A DNA stretch of 64,000 nt from Novosphingobium sp. PC22D (GCF_002556635.1 NZ_MWMO01000004.1:248001-312000); one strand, 5' to 3'; positions 1-9,068 are shown, counted from the stretch's first letter. Numbers and translations are program-made. The notes: generated from the sequence alone by a model not told the origin.

Positions 1-500
1 ACCCGCTGCTCCATCATCTTCGCCATCTCGCCCTCGCCCATCCGCTCGCGAAACTTGGCGGCCCAGTCGGGATACCACTGCGACCAGGCGAAGGCGGAGA
101 CGAGCGCGGTGCCCGAAATGTCGTCGAGCACGAGGTAAAGCGGCGCGCCGGTCTCGATCAGGCTCGGGACCCGTTCGGCGAGGATCATCCGCAAGTGGCC
201 GCCGCCGCGCTCGCCGACGAGGGTCGCGACGCCGCCCGGATCGGGATCGGCCGCGATCGCGGTGATCGTCTTGTCTTCCTTCATCCGCAGACGGAACTCG
301 CCTTGCGCGAGGACGTGCGGCGCCCCGCCCTGCGCCGGTGTGAGCACGTCGCGGGCGCGGCCCACCATCTTGCGCTCGGCTTCGGGTCCGTCGGGCCAGG
401 ACACGTCGATGCTGGTCGTGCGGCGGATCGAATCGGCGGGCCGGATCGGGGCCGGATTGGCGGTGCAGCGCGGCGGCGGCGGAAGGTCGGTGCTTGCCAT
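1..500 (-). CDS. DUF2889 family protein (3' end cut by window edge)
   Basis: The reading frame opens at an ATG at 500 and stays open to base 1, so about 166 residues are visible and the C-terminus lies outside. The N-terminal region reads IRRTTSIDVSWPDG followed by GRARDVLT, which matches the DUF2889 family as I remember it. No signal peptide or membrane segment is visible. The family has no settled biochemical role; it recurs beside P450, ALDH and SDR genes in sphingomonads. It is the last visible gene of the operon, 29 bases after the MDR oxidoreductase. The frame was read directly from the sequence. The family call is fairly sure and the function is unknown. Confidence 0.7.
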   Translation of the reverse strand, partial: MASTDLPPPPRCTANPAPIRPADSIRRTTSIDVSWPDGPEAERKMVGRARDVLTPAQGGAPHVLAQGEFRLRMKEDKTITAIAADPDPGGVATLVGERGGGHLRMILAERVPSLIETGAPLYLVLDDISGTALVSAFAWSQWYPDWAAKFRERMGEGEMAKMMEQR

Positions 501-529
501 ACGATCCACCGTGTCGCGCTTGCGAGTGC

Positions 530-1570
530 TTAGCAAGTCTCCGGCGCGACCCGCACCAGCAGCTTGCCGATGTGCTCGTGCCCCGAAAACACGCTGGAAA
601 ACGCTTCCGGCGCGGCTTCCAGGCCCTCGACGATCGATTCGGGAAAGCGGACCTTGCCTTCATTCATCCAGCCGGCGATGGCGTCGAGGCCCTTCTGTCC
701 GGCGAAGATCCCGGCGAAACCCTTGATCTCGAGTCCCTTGTTCATGATCATGCGGTAGAAGCCGGGCAGGTGGTCGGGGCCCGGCCCCTCCATGCCGACG
801 CCGTAGTAGGCGATGAAACCGCACATCGGCATGCGCGCGCCGCGATTGAGCAACGGCAGGACCGCGAGCGTGACGTCGCCGCCGACGTTCTCGAAATAGA
901 CGTCCGCGCCCTCGGGCAGCGCCGCCTTGAGCTGGTCGGCGAAGTCGGGCGCCTTGTAGTCGACCGTAGCGTCGAAGCCGAGATCGCGCAGGGCGCGGCA
1001 CTTGTCCGCCCCGCCCGCGATGCCGACCGCGCGCGCGCCGAGCGCCTTGGCGATCTGGCCCGCGATCGAGCCCACCGCGCCTGCCGCGGCGGATATCACG
1101 ATCGTCTCGCCCGCCTGCAGCCGGCCGACGTTCACCACGCCTTCGTAGGCGGTCTGCCCCGGCCCGCCGAGCGCGCCGAGCGCGGTGGAGACCGGCGCGA
1201 GCGCGGGGTCGAGCTTGCGCGGCGGGCCGCGATAGTCGCTCCGGTCGGGCGCCACGACGTTGTACTCGCGCCAGCCCGAGCGCCCCTCGACGTAGTCGCC
1301 CACCGCATAGTCCGGGTGGTTCGAGGCCGCGACCTGCGAAACCGTCGGCCCGACCATGACCTCGCCCGGCACCATCCGGCTCGCGCCCGAGATCAACGTC
1401 TCGTCGAGCGAGAAGCGGATCAGCGGATCGAGCGCGATGTAGATCGTGCGCAGCAGGATCTCGCGCTCGCCCGGCTCGGGAACCGGCGCGCCCTCGATGG
1501 CGAAGTCCGTGGCCCTGGGGTTGCCCTTGGCGTAAGCCCTGAGGACCACCTGCCGCTGCATGCCGCTCAT
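530..1570 (-). CDS. Zinc-free MDR NADP-dependent oxidoreductase
   Basis: This 346-residue protein belongs to the medium-chain dehydrogenase/reductase group that lacks zinc (leukotriene B4 12-hydroxydehydrogenase/CurA-like enoyl reductases). The cofactor motif AAAGAVGSIAGQ lies near residue 160, followed by FENVGG, and the length is normal for the family. Such enzymes reduce the C=C bond of enones with NADPH in the cytosol. The ATG at 1570 overlaps the P450 stop by four bases (ATGA), which implies translational coupling; a second ATG lies three codons downstream. In this operon it could reduce an enone made after P450 and SDR oxidation, which is inference. Confidence 0.85.
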   Translation of the reverse strand: MSGMQRQVVLRAYAKGNPRATDFAIEGAPVPEPGEREILLRTIYIALDPLIRFSLDETLISGASRMVPGEVMVGPTVSQVAASNHPDYAVGDYVEGRSGWREYNVVAPDRSDYRGPPRKLDPALAPVSTALGALGGPGQTAYEGVVNVGRLQAGETIVISAAAGAVGSIAGQIAKALGARAVGIAGGADKCRALRDLGFDATVDYKAPDFADQLKAALPEGADVYFENVGGDVTLAVLPLLNRGARMPMCGFIAYYGVGMEGPGPDHLPGFYRMIMNKGLEIKGFAGIFAGQKGLDAIAGWMNEGKVRFPESIVEGLEAAPEAFSSVFSGHEHIGKLLVRVAPETC

Positions 1571-2886
1571 TTCAGCTTCACCGGCACCGCGGTCATGCCC
1601 CGATGTTCCAGCCCGCGATACTCGGGCCTGGGCCTGGCCGGGTCTCGTGTCATCGCCGGGAAGCGATCGAGCAGGCCGTTGATGGCGACGATCATCTCCT
1701 GGCGCGCGACTTCGATGCCGAGGCAGCGGTGCGGCCCGAAACCGAAGCCCATGTTGGCAGGGACCTTGCCGCGCAGGATGTCGTATTCGGTGGGCCGCTC
1801 GTAGATCTCCGGATCGTGGTTCGCCGCACCGAAGCACAAATAGACGCGCGTGCCGGCGGGGACCATCACGCCCTCGACCTCGGTATCCTCGGTGCACAGG
1901 CGCGGCATCATCGGATCGGTGCAGCGCCAGCGCAGCGATTCCTCCACCGCCGCCTCGACGAGCGAGCGGTCCTCCCGGCAGGCGTCCCAGAAATGGTAGT
2001 GGTTCATCAGTGCGTCGATGGTGATGCCGAGCTGGCGCCAGGTCGTGCCCCCGCCCGCGAAGATCGCGAGCTTGCAGTACCCGAAGATCTCGTCCTCGGA
2101 GAGCTTGCGCTTGATCCCGTCTTCCTCGTCGACGATCTCGGCATTGAGCAAGCCGGTGATGAGGTTGTCCCCCGGATCGCGCGTGTTCTCGGCAATCAGG
2201 GCGCGCAGCGTCTGGTCGACCCACTGGCGCGAGGCGGCCGATTCCTCGGGCGGCAGCTTGGCCGCGCCGAAGGTCGCGCGCTCGAGCTGGTAGCGGAACT
2301 CGATCACGTCCTCGCCCTCGAGCCCGATCGCGCGCGTCACGGTCGCCATCGGCAGGCGCGCGCAAAGCTCGAAGTTGAGGTCGGCGGTCTCCCGGTCGAG
2401 CAGCCGGTCGAGCAGCGCGTCGACCGTTTCCTCGATCCAGCGCTTGTTCCACCAGTCGATCACCTTGGGCCGCTTGAACAAGGGCTGCGCGGCGCTGCGC
2501 AGCCGCTTGTGCGGCTTGCCGACCATCGACAGGATCGTCGGCCCGATCGTGCGCACGCCGGGGCTTTCGTTGTAGCCCTCGGAGGAGAACACCAGGTTCT
2601 CGCGAAAACCGATCTCGCAGGCGCGATAGGAGAAAAAGGTCATCTCCTCGCGCTCCGGTCCCATCGCCATGGGCAATTCGGGGACGCCCAGCAGGCTGCG
2701 CAGCGATCCCTTCTGGACGGCGCCGCGGTCGCGCAGCGCGTTCATGTCGGCGGTATAGTCGCGATTGCCGTCGACACCCGCGTTGGCGCTCTGGCTGTTG
2801 ACGTCGAACATCTCAGCATAGCGCGGATTGTCGCTCATCAGCGAGGCCAGCGCGTTCGACTTTCCGGAAACGGGGCACGTGGCCAT
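1567..2886 (-). CDS. Cytochrome P450 with atypical I-helix
   Basis: This 439-residue soluble bacterial P450 begins MATCPVSGKS. The K-helix ExxR appears as EESLRW and the haem-binding loop as FGFGPHRCLG, with the cysteine thiolate ligand. The I-helix reads AGGGTTW, so the usual acidic residue before the conserved threonine is replaced by glycine. It presumably hydroxylates a hydrophobic substrate using external ferredoxin and reductase, and neither partner is encoded nearby. An upstream in-frame start at 2928 would overlap the SDR gene, so the ATG at 2886, four bases after the SDR stop, is preferred. The substrate cannot be told from sequence. Confidence 0.92.
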   Translation of the reverse strand: MATCPVSGKSNALASLMSDNPRYAEMFDVNSQSANAGVDGNRDYTADMNALRDRGAVQKGSLRSLLGVPELPMAMGPEREEMTFFSYRACEIGFRENLVFSSEGYNESPGVRTIGPTILSMVGKPHKRLRSAAQPLFKRPKVIDWWNKRWIEETVDALLDRLLDRETADLNFELCARLPMATVTRAIGLEGEDVIEFRYQLERATFGAAKLPPEESAASRQWVDQTLRALIAENTRDPGDNLITGLLNAEIVDEEDGIKRKLSEDEIFGYCKLAIFAGGGTTWRQLGITIDALMNHYHFWDACREDRSLVEAAVEESLRWRCTDPMMPRLCTEDTEVEGVMVPAGTRVYLCFGAANHDPEIYERPTEYDILRGKVPANMGFGFGPHRCLGIEVARQEMIVAINGLLDRFPAMTRDPARPRPEYRGLEHRGMTAVPVKLK

Positions 2887-2890
2887 GATG

Positions 2891-3691
2891 TCAGCCTCCC
2901 ACTTTCTTGCCGGCCGAGAGCCCGCCATCGACAGGCAGGTTCACGCCGGTGATGTTCGATGCAAGCTCGCTGGCGAGGAACATCGCCGCCGCCGCCGTGT
3001 CCGCCGGCTCGATCGCCCGGCCCAGCGGATGGGCCTTGCCCATGCCCTCGAGAATGCGGTCCTTGTGCTCGCTGTCGGGGTCCATGCCCGAATAGTGCGT
3101 CAGCATGCCCGCCGGGCAGACCGAGTTCACGCGGATACCGTCCTCGGCCACCTCCAGCGCGAGGCTGCGCGTCAGGTTGACGACCGCGCCCTTGGTCGCG
3201 CCGTAGAGCACGCCGCCATAACCGATCAGCCCGGCGACCGAGGCGGTGTTGACGATCGCGCCGCCTCGCCCTTGCGCGGCGAACCGCCGGATCGCGGCCT
3301 GGCAGCCGTAGATCACGCCGTTGATGTTGACATCCTCGACCCGCTTCATCTCGTCGAGCGGCGCGTCGACGAGCTTGCGCAGGCCCTTGCCCGGCACCGG
3401 CATCACCGTGATCCCGGCATTGTTGTACATGACGTCGAGCCGCCCGAAGGTCTCGACCGCGAACGCCACCGCCGAGCCGACCGAATCGGGATCGGAAACG
3501 TCGCACCGCACCGCCCTCGCCGCGCCTTGCGGCGCGCCCGACAGCGCGACCGTCTCCTCTGCGGTGGCGAGGTTGATGTCGGCGGCGATCACTCGCGCGC
3601 CGTGCCCGGTCCACAGCTTCACCGCCGCGCGGCCCACGCCCGAGCCGGCGCCGGTGATCACCGCGACCTTGCCTGAAAGAAGTCCGTCCAT
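2891..3691 (-). CDS. Short-chain dehydrogenase/reductase (SDR)
   Basis: This 266-residue classical SDR has the nucleotide motif TGAGSGVG near residue 14, the NNAG segment, and the catalytic YGATK pentad (Tyr-x3-Lys), with NTASVAG supplying the serine. The acidic residue after the second strand (AADIN) points to NAD(H) rather than NADP(H). It starts at an ATG at 3691, four bases after the ALDH stop, and ends four bases before the P450 start. It probably oxidises an alcohol to a ketone or aldehyde in the same pathway. The fold is certain and the substrate unknown. Confidence 0.9.
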   Translation of the reverse strand: MDGLLSGKVAVITGAGSGVGRAAVKLWTGHGARVIAADINLATAEETVALSGAPQGAARAVRCDVSDPDSVGSAVAFAVETFGRLDVMYNNAGITVMPVPGKGLRKLVDAPLDEMKRVEDVNINGVIYGCQAAIRRFAAQGRGGAIVNTASVAGLIGYGGVLYGATKGAVVNLTRSLALEVAEDGIRVNSVCPAGMLTHYSGMDPDSEHKDRILEGMGKAHPLGRAIEPADTAAAAMFLASELASNITGVNLPVDGGLSAGKKVGG

Positions 3692-3695
3692 CGCC

Positions 3696-5153
3696 TCAGC
3701 CTCCGATGTTGAACGTGGTGAGCATCTGGAACTCGCGCAGGCCCTCGACCCCGCGCTCGCGGCCCAGGCCGCTCATCTTGACGCCGCCGCCCGAAGCGTG
3801 GCTCGACATGACCGCGCCGTTGATGTTGACCGCGCCCGAGCGGATCTTCTTGCCGACTTCGAGCGACTGGACCTTGTCGAGCCCGTGGACCCAGCCGGAG
3901 AGGCCGAACTTGGAATCGTTGGCCATCTCGACCGCGTGATCGAGATCGCGGTAGCCGATCACGCCGATCACCGGCCCGAAGATCTCCTCCTGCGCGGCGG
4001 GATTCGTGTTGTCGGGCAGGTCGAGCACGGTCGGCTCGTAGTAATAGCCCTTGTCGAGCCCCTCGGGCCGCTTGCCGCCGCACACCACCGTGCCGCCCGC
4101 CGCGACGGCGGCCCGCGTGAAGTGCTCGCAGCGGTCGCGCTGCGCGGCGCTGATGACCGGGCCGAGCTGGGTCGCCGGATCACTGGCGGGGCCGATCTTC
4201 GTGGGCGCCAACGCGGCCTTCATGCCCTCGAGCACTTTCGCCTTGGCCGCCTCGGGCACGAAGACGCGGGTGCCCAGCACGCAGCCCTGCCCCGCATGGC
4301 TCAGGCAGACCGAGGCCGCCGCGCTCACCGCGCGCTCCACCGCGTCGGGCAGGTAGATCTGCGCCGACTTGCCGCCCAGTTCGAGCACCAGCCGCTTTAG
4401 CGTCGGCGCGGCCTGCTGCGCCACTTTCACCCCGACCGCGCACGAGCCGGTGAAGCTGACGAGATCGACCCGCTCGTCGGTGGTCATGAGCTGGCCGCCG
4501 TCGAGACCCGCTTCGACGATCACGTTGAGCACGCCGGCGGGAAGCCCAGCCTCGTCGGCGGCTTCGGCGAAGACCATCGCGGAAAGCGGCGTCAGCGGGT
4601 TGGGCCGCAGGATCACCGAATCGCCCGCCATCAGCGCGGGAACGACTTTCCAGAAGGCGGTGTAGAACGGCACGTTGTAGGCCGAGATCGCCGCGACGAC
4701 GCCGAGCGGCGTCCAGCGCTTGAGACTCTGGACGACGAAGTGGGGATTGACCCGTTCGTGCAGCGGCAGGCCGTTGTCCTCGATCTCGGGAAGCGCCAGG
4801 AACATATCGACGATCTCGTCGGCCATGCGCAGCGGCGCGTGGACTTGCGCGCCCATCACCGTCGAGGAAACCGGACAGCCCGCCTCGGCGACCGCGAGTT
4901 CGGCAAGCCGGTCGGCGCGCTTGCGCAGCGCTTCGGCATAGTGCCGCATCGGCTCGGCCCGCTGCTTCATCGTCAGGCCCGACCACACGCCGGAATCGAA
5001 CGCACGACGCGCCGCCGCGATAGCGGCCCCCGATTGCGCGGCGGAAAGCCCCGCGACTTCGGCGACGATCGTCTCGTCCGAAGGGTTCTCGACGATAAAG
5101 CGCGCGCCTTCGCCTTTGACGAAGGCACCATCGACATAGCCGGCGGTCTCCAG
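3696..5153 (-). CDS. NAD(P)-dependent aldehyde dehydrogenase, probable CTG start
   Basis: The ALDH superfamily motifs are FTGSCAVG, the glutamate-bearing ELGGKSAQ, the nucleophile segment GQGC and EEIFGP. The first GTG in frame (4988) would cut off the normal N-terminal strands. The frame upstream encodes a family-like stretch (TAGYVDGAFVKGEG) and runs to an in-frame TAA at 5168. Between that stop and the homology there is no ATG, GTG or TTG, only CTG at 5153, preceded by a purine-rich AAGGGAGAGG. With CTG the protein is 485 residues, the usual length. It heads the P450 operon and would oxidise an aldehyde intermediate to an acid. An alternative is a sequencing error near the start. Confidence 0.85.
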   Translation of the reverse strand: METAGYVDGAFVKGEGARFIVENPSDETIVAEVAGLSAAQSGAAIAAARRAFDSGVWSGLTMKQRAEPMRHYAEALRKRADRLAELAVAEAGCPVSSTVMGAQVHAPLRMADEIVDMFLALPEIEDNGLPLHERVNPHFVVQSLKRWTPLGVVAAISAYNVPFYTAFWKVVPALMAGDSVILRPNPLTPLSAMVFAEAADEAGLPAGVLNVIVEAGLDGGQLMTTDERVDLVSFTGSCAVGVKVAQQAAPTLKRLVLELGGKSAQIYLPDAVERAVSAAASVCLSHAGQGCVLGTRVFVPEAAKAKVLEGMKAALAPTKIGPASDPATQLGPVISAAQRDRCEHFTRAAVAAGGTVVCGGKRPEGLDKGYYYEPTVLDLPDNTNPAAQEEIFGPVIGVIGYRDLDHAVEMANDSKFGLSGWVHGLDKVQSLEVGKKIRSGAVNINGAVMSSHASGGGVKMSGLGRERGVEGLREFQMLTTFNIGG

Positions 5154-5362
5154 AGACCCTCTCCCTTAGTTCTATATGGTGAATTATTATTCGGATTTGG
5201 AGACTAGCCCGATCACCCGCACACGTCAATCGATCGTTGCTTTGGGGCGGGCGACAGGGTCATGAGATATGCGCGGTTGCGCCGCGCGAGGGCCGACCCT
5301 ATGCCAGCCTCGCGAATGCGCACGAGGTTCGCGCAACGCCAGAACGGGAGGAACCGGCCGCG
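5154..5362. promoter_or_regulatory. Divergent promoter region between two ALDH genes
   Basis: These 209 bases separate the minus-strand P450 operon from the plus-strand gabD-like gene and must carry promoters in both directions. The left part is AT-rich (tatggtgaattattattcgg around 5174-5193). I could not assign -35 and -10 boxes with confidence. Confidence 0.45.
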
Positions 5363-6817
5363 ATGCAGTACACCGATTTCCTGAAGCAGCAGTGCTATAT
5401 CGACGGCCAGTGGTGCGACGCCGATGGCGGCGCGACGTTCGACGTCACCGATCCGGGTTCGGGCAAGGTGCTCGGCACCGTGCCGAAGATGGGCAAGGCC
5501 GAGACCGCGCGCGCGATCGACGCCGCCGAAGCCGCGCTTCCCGCCTGGCGCGCCAAGACCGCGGGCGAGCGCTCCGCGCTGATGCGCAAGCTGTTCGACC
5601 TGATGATGGAGCACCAGGCCCCGCTCGGCGAACTGCTCAGCCGCGAGCAGGGCAAGCCCTTCGCCGAAGGCAAGGGCGAGATCGCCTATGGCGCGAGCTT
5701 CATCGAATGGTTCGCCGAAGAGGGCAAGCGCGCCTATGGCGACGTCATCCCCAGCCACCAGGCCGACAAGCGCATCGTCGTGCTCAAGCAGGGCGTCGGC
5801 GTCGTCGGCGCGATCACGCCGTGGAACTTTCCCAATGCGATGATCACCCGCAAGCTCGGCCCGGCGCTGGCCGCCGGCTGCACCATGGTGATCAAGCCCG
5901 CGTCGGCGACGCCTTACTCGGCGCTGGCGATCGCGCTGCTGTGCGAGATGGCGGGTATTCCCAAGGGCGTGGTCAACGTCGTCACCGGCAGCGCGGGCCA
6001 GATCGGCAGCGAGCTGACCGGCAATCCCAAGGTCGCCAAGATCACCTTCACCGGCTCGACCGAGATCGGCCGCGACCTGCTGCGCGAATGCGCCGACACG
6101 GTCAAGAAGTGCTCGATGGAGCTGGGCGGCAACGCGCCGTTCCTCGTGTTCGACGATGCCGACGTCGATGCCGCGATCGACGGTGCGATGATCTCCAAGT
6201 TCCGCAACGGCGGCCAGACCTGCGTGTGCACCAACCGCTTCTACGTGCAGGACGGCGTCTACGACGAGTTCACGAAGAAGCTCGCCGACCGCGTCTCGAA
6301 GATGAAGGTCGGCTACTCGATGGACGAGGGCACCGACATCGGCGCGATGATCGACGAGAAGGCGGTCGAGAAGGTCGAGGAGCACCTCAAGGACGCGCTC
6401 GACGGCGGCGCCACCGTGATCGCGGGGGGCAAGCGCGCCGAACAGGGCGGCACCTACTTCTGCCCGACCGTGCTCGCCGGGGTGAAGCCCGACATGAAGA
6501 TCGCGCACGAGGAGACCTTCGGGCCTCTCGCCGGGATCATCCGCTTCACCACCGAGGCCGAGGCGATCGCGATGGCCAACGACACCGAATTCGGCCTCGC
6601 CAGCTACTTCTATTCGCGCGACCTCAGCCGCGTGTGGCGCGTCGCGGAAGCGATCGAGGCGGGCATGGTGGGGATCAACACCGGCCTCATCTCCACCGCG
6701 GTCGCGCCCTTCGGCGGCGTCAAGCAGTCGGGTCTCGGCCGCGAGGGCTCGAAGTACGGCCTCGAGGACTTCATGGAAGTGAAGTACCTGTGCATGGGCA
6801 TCGAGCCCTCGGCCTGA
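5363..6817 (+). CDS. gabD: Succinate-semialdehyde dehydrogenase-type ALDH
   Basis: This 484-residue protein closely follows the GabD pattern: YIDGQW near the N-terminus, TPWNFPNAMITRK, FTGSTEIGR, MELGGNAPF with the general-base glutamate, and GGQTCVCTNRF with the catalytic cysteine. It would oxidise succinate semialdehyde or a similar semialdehyde with NAD(P)+ in the cytosol. The ATG at 5363 follows a CGGGAGGAAC ribosome site. The longer frame from 5237 lacks family similarity. A following FAH-fold hydrolase suggests the true substrate may be a catabolic semialdehyde, so the GabD label describes the subfamily and is not proof of GABA metabolism. Confidence 0.88.
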   Translation: MQYTDFLKQQCYIDGQWCDADGGATFDVTDPGSGKVLGTVPKMGKAETARAIDAAEAALPAWRAKTAGERSALMRKLFDLMMEHQAPLGELLSREQGKPFAEGKGEIAYGASFIEWFAEEGKRAYGDVIPSHQADKRIVVLKQGVGVVGAITPWNFPNAMITRKLGPALAAGCTMVIKPASATPYSALAIALLCEMAGIPKGVVNVVTGSAGQIGSELTGNPKVAKITFTGSTEIGRDLLRECADTVKKCSMELGGNAPFLVFDDADVDAAIDGAMISKFRNGGQTCVCTNRFYVQDGVYDEFTKKLADRVSKMKVGYSMDEGTDIGAMIDEKAVEKVEEHLKDALDGGATVIAGGKRAEQGGTYFCPTVLAGVKPDMKIAHEETFGPLAGIIRFTTEAEAIAMANDTEFGLASYFYSRDLSRVWRVAEAIEAGMVGINTGLISTAVAPFGGVKQSGLGREGSKYGLEDFMEVKYLCMGIEPSA

Positions 6818-6963
6818 GCCGTTCGGGCGGGCCGACCGGGCGCGTCTTGAGCCTCGGCTGATTCCTCGGGCGGACGCGCTGACAGGCGCGCCGGACTTGC
6901 GGTGGCTTGCCCCGTGCCTCGCGGCTGCGATGCTCGGGGGCAAACGCCGCAACGAGGATGCCG

Positions 6964-7854
6964 ATGAAGATCTGCCGCTATCAGACCTCGCCGCAGGACG
7001 AGGTCCGCCTCGGCCTCGTGCGCGGCGACATGGTTCATGACGTCACCGCGATCACGCGCGAGCTGCCCGCGGTGCGCTGGCCCTATCCGCCGGGCGACCT
7101 GTTCATCGCCCATCTCGAGGCGCTGCGCCCGGGCATGGAAGCACTCGCCGATGCCGCAGAGCCGGTCCCCCTGGCGCAAGTGCTGCTGCGCGCGCCCGTC
7201 GCCAATCCGGGCAAGTTCGTGTGCGGCGCGGGCAATCACAAGGTCGTGCTCGCCGCGGGCGCGCATCCGCGCCGGCTCGGCTTCCTGTTCAAGATGACCA
7301 GCGCCAATGCCGGCCCCGCCGATGGCGTCATCCTGCGCTGGCCCGAGCGGACCACCTTCCACGAAGCCGAGATCGCGATCGTGATCGGCAAGACCTGCAC
7401 CGAAGTGCCCGCCGCGCGCGCGCTCGATGTCGTGGCGGGCTATTGCATCGGCCTCGACATGACCATGCAGGGCAGCGAGTTCCCCAGCTTCGGCAAGAGC
7501 TTCGACACATACGGCATGATGGGTCCCTGGCTGACCACGCGTGACGAGATCGCCGATCCCGACGCGCTCGCCTATCGCCTTACCGTCAACGGCGAGGAGC
7601 GGACGGCCGACACCACCGCGAACCTCGTGCTTGGGGTAGCCGAGCTCGTCGAGCACGCGGCGTCGGTGATGACGCTGCACCCGGGCGACGTGATCTTTTC
7701 GGGCACGCCGCCGATGAGCGTCGGCCCGGTTGCGCCCGGCGATACGATGGCCGTGGAGATGGAAGGCCTGGGGGCGATGACGGTCGCGGTCAGCGGCGGT
7801 CCGGGACGCAAGACCCCGCTCGAGGGCATGGAGACCGAGCCGCAGGAGGCCTGA
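6964..7854 (+). CDS. Fumarylacetoacetate hydrolase-family protein
   Basis: This 296-residue FAH-fold enzyme has the metal-binding segment TTFHEAEIAIVIGK and the later FSGTPPMSVGPV loop, as in fumarylpyruvate hydrolases, acylpyruvases and 2-hydroxyhepta-2,4-diene-1,7-dioate isomerases. Such enzymes cleave C-C bonds of 2,4-dioxo acids or isomerise related acids using Mg2+. Two ATGs are close together. The second, at 6964, sits six bases after AACGAGG, while the one at 6958 abuts it, so 6964 is preferred. It lies 146 bases after the gabD-like gene and converges with the PAS-GGDEF gene ten bases away. The exact reaction is undetermined. Confidence 0.85.
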   Translation: MKICRYQTSPQDEVRLGLVRGDMVHDVTAITRELPAVRWPYPPGDLFIAHLEALRPGMEALADAAEPVPLAQVLLRAPVANPGKFVCGAGNHKVVLAAGAHPRRLGFLFKMTSANAGPADGVILRWPERTTFHEAEIAIVIGKTCTEVPAARALDVVAGYCIGLDMTMQGSEFPSFGKSFDTYGMMGPWLTTRDEIADPDALAYRLTVNGEERTADTTANLVLGVAELVEHAASVMTLHPGDVIFSGTPPMSVGPVAPGDTMAVEMEGLGAMTVAVSGGPGRKTPLEGMETEPQEA

Positions 7855-7864
7855 GGGCGCTCCC

Positions 7865-8779
7865 CTAGGCGCGCAGTCTCAGTTTGACGGGATGACCGTC
7901 GATATCGGCCTCGAAACCGGACGGGCCGCGTGCGCGCGCCTTGAACAGCGCAAGCTCGGCGCGCCACAAGGCCCGGTCGATCCCCCCCGCGATCGAGCCG
8001 AGACCGGCGCTCGCGGTGAGCTTCACGCCATCGCCGCCGCCGGTCGACGCGACTTCGGCGAGCGTATCGACGACATCGCGGCACGCCTGCTCGCCGTCGC
8101 CCGCGCTCATCGCGGGAAGCAGCGCCGCGAAGGTCTCGCTGCCGATCCGCGAAACGATCGCATCGTCGGGCATCAGCGTGCGCAGATGGTCGGCGAAGGC
8201 GCACAACACCTTGTCGCCCACGGCGATGCCGTGCTTCATGTTGATCGCCCGCAAGTGATCGATCGCGAAAAGCCCGAGGCACCCGCCCCGATCCGCGTCG
8301 AGGAGGTGCTGCAGCATCGAGACGAAGGCCTTGCGGTTGGTGAGGCCGGTGAGCGGGTCGGTCATCGAGACCACGAAGAGTTCCTCTTCGAGCGCGCGCA
8401 GTTCCTCGACGCTGCGCAGCACGACCAGCGCGCCGTAGACCGCGCCGCCCTCGTCGGTGAGCACGCGCATCTGCATCGCGAAGCGCCGCGCGCCGGCGGC
8501 GGGGGTCTCGAGCGCGATCTCGACCTGCTCGGCGCTCGCCCGCCCGCCCAGCACGGCGTCGATCATGCCGCGCACGACCGGCGCGTGCCCGGCCTGCGCG
8601 AGATCGGCGACATGCGGGCCGATGAGCATCGAGGGGAGTTTGTAGCCGAGCCGCTCGAAAGCGGGAGACGCGTGGAGAATGAAGCCGTCGCAATCGATCT
8701 TCAGAATGACGTCGGAACTGTTTTCCGCCATCAGTCCATAGAGGACACACGATTCCTCGAGCGTGAAGTTCAACAGCAT
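7865..8779 (-). CDS. PAS-GGDEF protein with degenerate signature
   Basis: This 304-residue cytosolic protein has a PAS-like sensor in its first 110 or so residues (ILKIDCDGFILHASPAFERL) and a GGDEF-fold domain after MTDPLTGLTNRKAF. The catalytic signature that should be GGDEF reads GSETF, and no RxxD inhibitory site is visible just upstream. It is therefore unlikely to make c-di-GMP and may act as a GTP or c-di-GMP-responsive or scaffolding module. The ATG at 8779 gives the natural PAS start; a GTG at 8836 would add 19 basic residues. PilZ-domain genes follow, which fits c-di-GMP signalling. No membrane segment is present. Confidence 0.8.
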   Translation of the reverse strand: MLLNFTLEESCVLYGLMAENSSDVILKIDCDGFILHASPAFERLGYKLPSMLIGPHVADLAQAGHAPVVRGMIDAVLGGRASAEQVEIALETPAAGARRFAMQMRVLTDEGGAVYGALVVLRSVEELRALEEELFVVSMTDPLTGLTNRKAFVSMLQHLLDADRGGCLGLFAIDHLRAINMKHGIAVGDKVLCAFADHLRTLMPDDAIVSRIGSETFAALLPAMSAGDGEQACRDVVDTLAEVASTGGGDGVKLTASAGLGSIAGGIDRALWRAELALFKARARGPSGFEADIDGHPVKLRLRA

Positions 8780-8997
8780 GCGACCACGAATCCCTCGGCA
8801 TCCGCGCCCTTTTTCGACACTTACGGTGCCCTTCACGAGCGCTTATCTTCGGATCTCAATCAATATTATCAGCACCAATCCTCTAAGAAATGCGCCCATT
8901 CGGACTATTTCTTGGGCATGAGACCCGTCAATTGTGTTAATTAAAATCGACTAACAAGGCTAACTGAGAATGATTCTTCTTAAATTCTTTTAATAGT

Positions 8998-9015
8998 CTT
9001 TTCATATTTGAAAAG
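8998..9015. repeat. Inverted repeat in AT-rich spacer
   Basis: CTTTTCA and TGAAAAG are separated by four bases in the AT-rich spacer (8780-9068) between the PilZ-XRE gene and the PAS-GGDEF gene, both on the minus strand. It could be a weak terminator for the former or an operator for the latter. The T-tract is poor, so this is only a pointer. Confidence 0.3.
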
Positions 9016-9068
9016 ATGCGGCGCGTGAAATTGTTCCGGTGGGCGGCGCCCGACCGGGCCGCGCGGAG

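Noticed and set aside
494..1804. Long plus-strand frame opposite the MDR and P450 genes
   Set aside because: It is antisense to genes with clear motifs; in high-GC DNA the complementary frame often stays open by chance. The Arg/Ala/Asp-rich product has no family features.
8960..8985. Fur-box-like sequence (gagaatgattcttc)
   Set aside because: Only an 11-base symmetric core and too far from the Fur consensus; the surrounding spacer is AT-rich, so chance similarity is likely.
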